Made by a program: the position numbers and the translations under genes. Shown here piece by piece: positions 5,601 to 9,734 of a DNA stretch of 9,734 bases. Under the pieces are notes generated by a model that was not told the origin of the DNA, made no database searches, and saw only the letters and a program-made list of their open reading frames with translations. Origin of the DNA: JBBDWJ01 sp040902925 (lineage in GTDB: Bacteria > Acidobacteriota > Terriglobia > Bryobacterales > UBA6623); contig JBBDWJ010000008.1 of the NCBI GenBank assembly GCA_040902925.1, positions 1 through 9,734 on the forward strand. Reading direction: 5' to 3'. Position 1 is the stretch's first letter, and each line of letters begins with the position of its first letter.

Positions 5601-8210
5601 CTATTCGTGCCGCAAAGCAGCAAGCGGATCAACTCTCGCCGCCGCACGAGCGGGCGCAATAGCGGCCGCCACCGCGACGACAGCCACCACTGCGCAAACA
5701 GCAGCGAACACCCACGGATCGGTCGCGCTCACGCCGTGCAACTGGCTGGCGATGACCCGCTGCAGCGCGAACGCTCCGGCGACTCCCAACGCGACACCGA
5801 TTAAGACCGTGCGGGCCGCGCGGCGCACCACGAGCCCCACGACATCCCGCGGCTGAGCCCCCAGGGCGAGGCGCACTCCGATCTCGGGAATGCGCGCGCT
5901 CACCCAAAACCGCATCACGCCGTATACGCCGAACGCAGCCAGCAGCAGACCGAGGCCGGCAAACGACCCTAGCAGCGACGTCACAAACCGCTGCGGCGAG
6001 ACATAGTTCGCGACCTCACGCTCGAGATCGGCGCTGCGCATCTCGGGGCCGTTGGGGTCTACCTGGCGAAGTTCGGCGCGGACGGCATCCACCAGCGTCA
6101 TCGGGTCACCGATCGACCGGATCATCATCACCCCGGAAGAGACGCGGGCGTCCCCCGCGCGAAACGCGGGCTGCAGGCTTGCTCCGAGGCTCTGAAGCAA
6201 CGGCCGGTAAAGCGTCGGCTGCACGTCGAGCCCAATCGGATTGCGTACATCGCCGACGACTCCAACAACCATTACCCAAGGGCTCTCATCCACGCCGGGT
6301 TGCAGCCGGATCAGCCGGCCAATCGGGTCCTCGCCGCCCCAATAGCGCTGAGCGACGATCGCGCTGATGAGGGCGACCGGCGTCGACTCCGGTGTGTCCG
6401 CATTCGAAAGCAGGCGGCCCTTCAGCAGCGGAATCCGCACGGTCGTGAAGTAGTCGGGGCTCGCGACGTACTGCTCGGCGCGCGGCTCTTCGCTAGGCCG
6501 GCCGTTGATCTCGAAAGCGGCTCCTCGCACGCCCGGTCCGCCGAACGGGAAGAACTGGGGCGCGAGTATGCCTGCTTCCTCGACGCCCGCGATCGCATGG
6601 ACCCGGCGCAAGACTTCATCGAATGCAATGCGGCGCTGCTCGGGCAGTGGGAACCGCGCTTCGGGCAAATCCACCGTGACGCGAAGAACACGTTCGGCGC
6701 TGAAGCCGAGATACTGCTGCTGCAAACCCACCAGGCTCTTCAACGTGAGGCCGGCGCCGACCGAAAGCATCAACGCCAGACAGATTTCGCTTGCCACAAG
6801 CAGTTGGCCGAACCGGCGGCGGCCCGGCGCGGCGCCTTTGGCCGTGTCGCGCAAGCACGACATCACGTTGAAGCGCAGCGAGTGGACCGCTGGAGCCAAT
6901 CCGAAAATCAGAACGGCAAGCAAAGACAGGCCGGCGGTGAAGGCCAGCACGCGATGGTCGATCGATAAAGCCTGTTCGCCGCGTAGGCCTCGCCCGACGC
7001 TGGCGGGCAGCACGGAATTGAGGTATCCCAGGCTCAGGTTAGCCAATCCGAGGCCGATCCCCGCGCCGATAGCGGCCATGAGCGAACTCTCGACCAGCAG
7101 TTGGCGAATGACCTGCCCTCGCCCGGCGCCCAGCGCGGCGCGCAGAGCGAACTCGCGCCGGCGTCCGCTCGACCGCGCCAGCAGCAGGTTGCCAATGTTG
7201 GCGCAAGTGATGAGCCAGACAAACGCAACGGCCGCCTGGAGCAGCAACAGCGTTTGCGCCTCGTTAGGCCGTATGGCGTCGCTGAGCCTGGTGACCGCCG
7301 GGCCGCGCTCAGAGCCGCGTCTACCCGTGGAGGGCTCGAGCGCCTGAACGATTCCCGTGACTTCCGCGCCAGCTTGCGCGAGCGCTCCTCCCGGCCCGAG
7401 CCGGGCCACCAGCCTCCCGCGGGGAGAAGGATCAGCGACCCACACGTTGACGTCGCGAAACCAGAGCATGAAATCCGGCGGCAGAATTCCGACGATCGTG
7501 TAGGGGCGGTCGGAGAGCGTCCATGTCTGGCCCAGAATCGCGGGGTCGCCCGAGACGCGCCGCCAATACTCGTAGCTGAGCATCATCACTGGCTGCGCGC
7601 CGGCGGTGTCTTCGGTCGCCGAAAACGCCCGGCCAGCCGCGGCTTGAACTCCGAGAACCTCGAACAGGTTCGCGGAAACGCGAAAGCCGAAGACGCGCTG
7701 CGAGCCCTCCGCGCCGCTGAGCGAGAAACCCCAGGGCAGAAACGATGCCACGCCCGTGAACGACCGCGCTCGTTGCAGTTCCTCCAGAGGCAGCCCTTCG
7801 GACGTTTGCTCGATCTCCACGAGTTCGCCGGGCCGCTCGTAGGGCAACGGCCGCAGCAGCAGGCTGTTGACGACAGTGAACAGCGCGGTGTTGGCGGCGA
7901 TGGCGATGGCGAGCGAGCCGACCGCGGAGGCGGTAACAATAGGGCTTTTCCGCAGCATGCGCAGGCCGAAGTGCACGTCCCGCACAAAAGATTCGAGCCA
8001 CGGCAACAGCTTGACGTCGCGGCTCGATTCCCGAGTCCTGAGTGAATTACCAAGCATTCGTTGTGCCTCCGATGCCGCCTCCCGCGGGGGCATACCCTGG
8101 CGGATGAATTCGGCGGCGCGCTGCTCGGAGTGAAATTGCAACTCGTCGTCGAGATCGCGGTTGACCTTGTTGGTTTGAAAAACGTTCGCCAGCCGGGAAA
8201 GCAAGGACAT
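5601..8210 (-). CDS. ADOP-type ABC permease (MacB_PCD / two FtsX domains), complete
   Basis: An 869-residue inner-membrane protein of the MacB/FtsX superfamily. Residues 1-55 are the charged N-terminal segment typical of acidobacterial duplicated orphan permeases (DLDDELQFH, then a GNSLR turn). Helix 1 is about 91-115. A periplasmic MacB_PCD-like domain follows at 116-315. The first FtsX unit has helices near 321-345, 371-393 and 421-445 with the loop EFALRAALGAGRGQ. A linking helix at about 465-490 leads to a second periplasmic domain. The second FtsX unit has helices near 744-767, 799-820 and 832-853 with EIGVRLALGAQ. The protein ends in RVDPLAALRHE. Eight helices match the duplicated architecture. 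There is no ATPase in the protein or beside it. Such permeases are thought to work with ATPases encoded elsewhere in mechanotransmission or export; the cargo is unknown. The start is ATG with a poor ribosome site, abutting an octamer repeat. Confidence 0.9.
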   Translation of the reverse strand: MSLLSRLANVFQTNKVNRDLDDELQFHSEQRAAEFIRQGMPPREAASEAQRMLGNSLRTRESSRDVKLLPWLESFVRDVHFGLRMLRKSPIVTASAVGSLAIAIAANTALFTVVNSLLLRPLPYERPGELVEIEQTSEGLPLEELQRARSFTGVASFLPWGFSLSGAEGSQRVFGFRVSANLFEVLGVQAAAGRAFSATEDTAGAQPVMMLSYEYWRRVSGDPAILGQTWTLSDRPYTIVGILPPDFMLWFRDVNVWVADPSPRGRLVARLGPGGALAQAGAEVTGIVQALEPSTGRRGSERGPAVTRLSDAIRPNEAQTLLLLQAAVAFVWLITCANIGNLLLARSSGRRREFALRAALGAGRGQVIRQLLVESSLMAAIGAGIGLGLANLSLGYLNSVLPASVGRGLRGEQALSIDHRVLAFTAGLSLLAVLIFGLAPAVHSLRFNVMSCLRDTAKGAAPGRRRFGQLLVASEICLALMLSVGAGLTLKSLVGLQQQYLGFSAERVLRVTVDLPEARFPLPEQRRIAFDEVLRRVHAIAGVEEAGILAPQFFPFGGPGVRGAAFEINGRPSEEPRAEQYVASPDYFTTVRIPLLKGRLLSNADTPESTPVALISAIVAQRYWGGEDPIGRLIRLQPGVDESPWVMVVGVVGDVRNPIGLDVQPTLYRPLLQSLGASLQPAFRAGDARVSSGVMMIRSIGDPMTLVDAVRAELRQVDPNGPEMRSADLEREVANYVSPQRFVTSLLGSFAGLGLLLAAFGVYGVMRFWVSARIPEIGVRLALGAQPRDVVGLVVRRAARTVLIGVALGVAGAFALQRVIASQLHGVSATDPWVFAAVCAVVAVVAVAAAIAPARAAARVDPLAALRHE

Positions 8211-8214
8211 TTTC

Positions 8215-8253
8215 CGTTGATCCGTTAATCGGTTGATCGGTTGATCGGTGATC
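8215..8253 (-). repeat. Tandem octamer array, five GATCAACS-like units
   Basis: Read on the minus strand the units are GATCACC (8253-8247, one base short), GATCAACC (8246-8239), GATCAACC (8238-8231), GATTAACG (8230-8223) and GATCAACG (8222-8215). Four bases (GAAA) then lead to the permease ATG at 8210. The array fills the place where a Shine-Dalgarno sequence should sit. Only a GGA two bases from the ATG resembles one. Copy-number change here would alter the leader of the mRNA without touching the reading frame. Confidence 0.8.
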
Positions 8254-8292
8254 GGCCGGGTGGCCCGTCATTTGCGGCCAACGGATCAGGGC

Positions 8293-9734
8293 TTATTCGT
8301 AGCGTAGCGCCACCATCGGATCGACGCGCGCGGCTCGCAGCGCTGGAGGCGCGGCAGCTAGCGCCGCGGCGGCCAGCAGGCAGGCTAAGGGCAGCGCCAG
8401 GCTCCAAAAGTCGGAAGGCTGCACTTCAAACAGCAGCGCCGCCAAAAACTGAGCGAGCCAGAAACCGGCGGCGGCGCCCACCGCCAGGCCCAGGGCCATC
8501 AATATGCTGATTTCCGAGATCACTAGGCGCACGACGGCGAGCTGGCGCGCCCCGAGCGCCACGCGAATGCCGATTTCCTTCGTGCGCCGCACCACGGAGT
8601 AGTTCAGCACGCCGTAAAGCCCCACCGCGGCCAGCACCAGCGCGACGACGGCGAAGAAGCCGGAGAGCAGCGCCAGCAGCCGCTCACGCAGCAGCGTGTT
8701 GTCTATCAGCGTGGATTGCAGGGTCACGCCGGTGATGCGCAGCGTGGGGTGAACACGCCGGATCTCTTCGCGCAGCGTCCCGGCCAGCGCGCCAGCGTCG
8801 AGCGCCGTCCTGACCTGCAGCGTTCCGTACTGGTTGCCCCCCGACAGCACGTAGACCGTGGGCGCCGGCCCCTCCCGCAGGCTGTTGTACTTGGCGTCGC
8901 GCACGATTCCCACGATCTCTTGGGGTATCAGGCCGTTACGGTCGGATCGGGAGAAACTCTTGCCCAGCGCCCTCTCGCCGGGGAAATATCGCCGCGCGAA
9001 AGCTTCGTTGACGACCACGGCCGTCGGCGCCCGCGGCTCGAAATCACGCGGCTCCAGGTCGCGGCCTTCCAGCAACCGCATGCCCATAGTTTCGAAGAAC
9101 CCGGGCGACACCAAAAAACTATAAGGCTCGAACGAGTCCGGCTCGCGCCCCGGCATCCGGATGGTCGAGGTCCAGGCTGATCCTTCAAACAGCGGCCATC
9201 CCGACAAGCTGGCGGCCTCCACGCCGCTGATCTGGCGCACCCGCTCGGCAAGCTGCAACGCCACGCCGCGCGCGTATTGGTCTTGCTTCAAATCCGCCGC
9301 CTGGATCGAGAAGTGGATCAGGCCGGTCTTCACGAACCCTGGATCGAGATGCGTGAGTTTCTGGAAGGTGAGCAACAGCAGCCCGGCGAGAAACAGCACC
9401 ACAAAGCTGAAGCCGACTTGGGCCGACACCAGCGGCCGGAAGACGCCCATGCCGCTGGAGTGTTTCTGGCCCCCTTCCTTGAGCGCGTGATTGGGCGAAA
9501 CGGTGGAGGCCCGCAGGGCCGGAGCGATGCCGAAAAGAACCGTCGTCAGCGCGCACAGCAACGCCACAAAACCCATAACGCGCCAGTCGGTGCGGAGATC
9601 CAGATAGGCGGGGTTTGTGGATGGAGACAACAGATTGACGATCGCCGGCGCCGCCGCTAAGGCAAAGGCCAGCCCGAGTATGCAGGCAGCGCCGGCCAGC
9701 AGAACGCTCTCGATCAGAACCTGCTGCACCAGCC
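8293..9734 (-). CDS. Second ADOP-type ABC permease, 5' part cut by window edge
   Basis: At least 480 residues of a second MacB/FtsX-type permease, open to the right edge; the first visible codons (LVQQVLIES) are internal. What remains starts in the first FtsX unit at helices equivalent to VLIESVLLAGAACILGLAF and VMGFVALLCALTTVLFGIAP. A linking helix (VGFSFVVLFLAGLLLL) and a periplasmic domain follow. The second FtsX unit has AVVALVLAAVGLYGVL, the loop EIGIRVALGA, then two more helices and the ending ARVDPMVALRYE. By alignment with its neighbour, the N-terminal segment, helix 1, the first periplasmic domain and helix 2 lie outside the window. It is transcribed toward the complete permease, 82 bases away, and the two probably share an mRNA. 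They share the family motifs but differ through most of the chain, so this is an old duplication rather than a recent one. The cargo is unknown. Confidence 0.88.
   Translation of the reverse strand, partial: LVQQVLIESVLLAGAACILGLAFALAAAPAIVNLLSPSTNPAYLDLRTDWRVMGFVALLCALTTVLFGIAPALRASTVSPNHALKEGGQKHSSGMGVFRPLVSAQVGFSFVVLFLAGLLLLTFQKLTHLDPGFVKTGLIHFSIQAADLKQDQYARGVALQLAERVRQISGVEAASLSGWPLFEGSAWTSTIRMPGREPDSFEPYSFLVSPGFFETMGMRLLEGRDLEPRDFEPRAPTAVVVNEAFARRYFPGERALGKSFSRSDRNGLIPQEIVGIVRDAKYNSLREGPAPTVYVLSGGNQYGTLQVRTALDAGALAGTLREEIRRVHPTLRITGVTLQSTLIDNTLLRERLLALLSGFFAVVALVLAAVGLYGVLNYSVVRRTKEIGIRVALGARQLAVVRLVISEISILMALGLAVGAAAGFWLAQFLAALLFEVQPSDFWSLALPLACLLAAAALAAAPPALRAARVDPMVALRYE

Noticed and set aside
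7101..8045. A 314-codon plus-strand frame opposite the complete permease
   Set aside because: The composition is Arg/Glu/Gln-rich and motif-free, while the minus strand encodes a full permease with all expected helices and motifs.

Overview
The window is about 9.7 kb of GC-rich bacterial DNA. It most probably comes from an acidobacterium of the Bryobacterales/Solibacter type. The main evidence is a pair of very large MacB/FtsX-type permeases with the N-terminal extension and C-terminal ending typical of the acidobacterial 'ADOP' orphan permeases. Short-unit repeats between genes and a fused cytochrome c-PQQ dehydrogenase fit the same picture. The phylum call is inference from protein style, not from a marker gene.

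Layout, left to right. (1) Positions 1-742, plus strand: the C-terminal three quarters of a GH113-like glycoside hydrolase cut by the window edge. (2) A 90-base convergent gap with two weak hairpins. (3) Positions 833-1675, minus strand: a secreted protein of unknown function with a Met/Gln-rich helical segment, probably DUF4412-like. (4) A 281-base divergent promoter region. (5) Positions 1957-3021, plus: a zinc-dependent medium-chain sugar dehydrogenase resembling glucose 1-dehydrogenase. (6) A 106-base gap with four copies of a purine-rich 12-mer. (7) Positions 3128-5479, plus: an exported PQQ dehydrogenase with two N-terminal heme c domains and an Asp-x-Asp metal site of the lanthanide-dependent type. 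(8) A 121-base convergent gap with two strong hairpins and a perfect 13-bp tandem duplication. (9) Positions 5601-8210, minus: a complete ADOP-type permease. (10) An 82-base gap holding a tandem octamer array that ends four bases before that permease's start codon. (11) Positions 8293-9734, minus: a second ADOP-type permease, cut by the right edge.

The plus-strand genes look like carbohydrate catabolism: polysaccharide hydrolysis, NAD(P)-linked sugar oxidation in the cytoplasm, and PQQ-linked oxidation in the periplasm feeding electrons to c-type hemes. The two permeases form a separate same-direction unit with no ATPase or membrane-fusion partner visible. I see no RNA gene, insertion sequence or CRISPR array. 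Nothing in the window amounts to a clearly new multi-gene system. The leads best worth following are the lanthanide-type, double-heme PQQ dehydrogenase and the octamer array sitting in a translation-initiation region.
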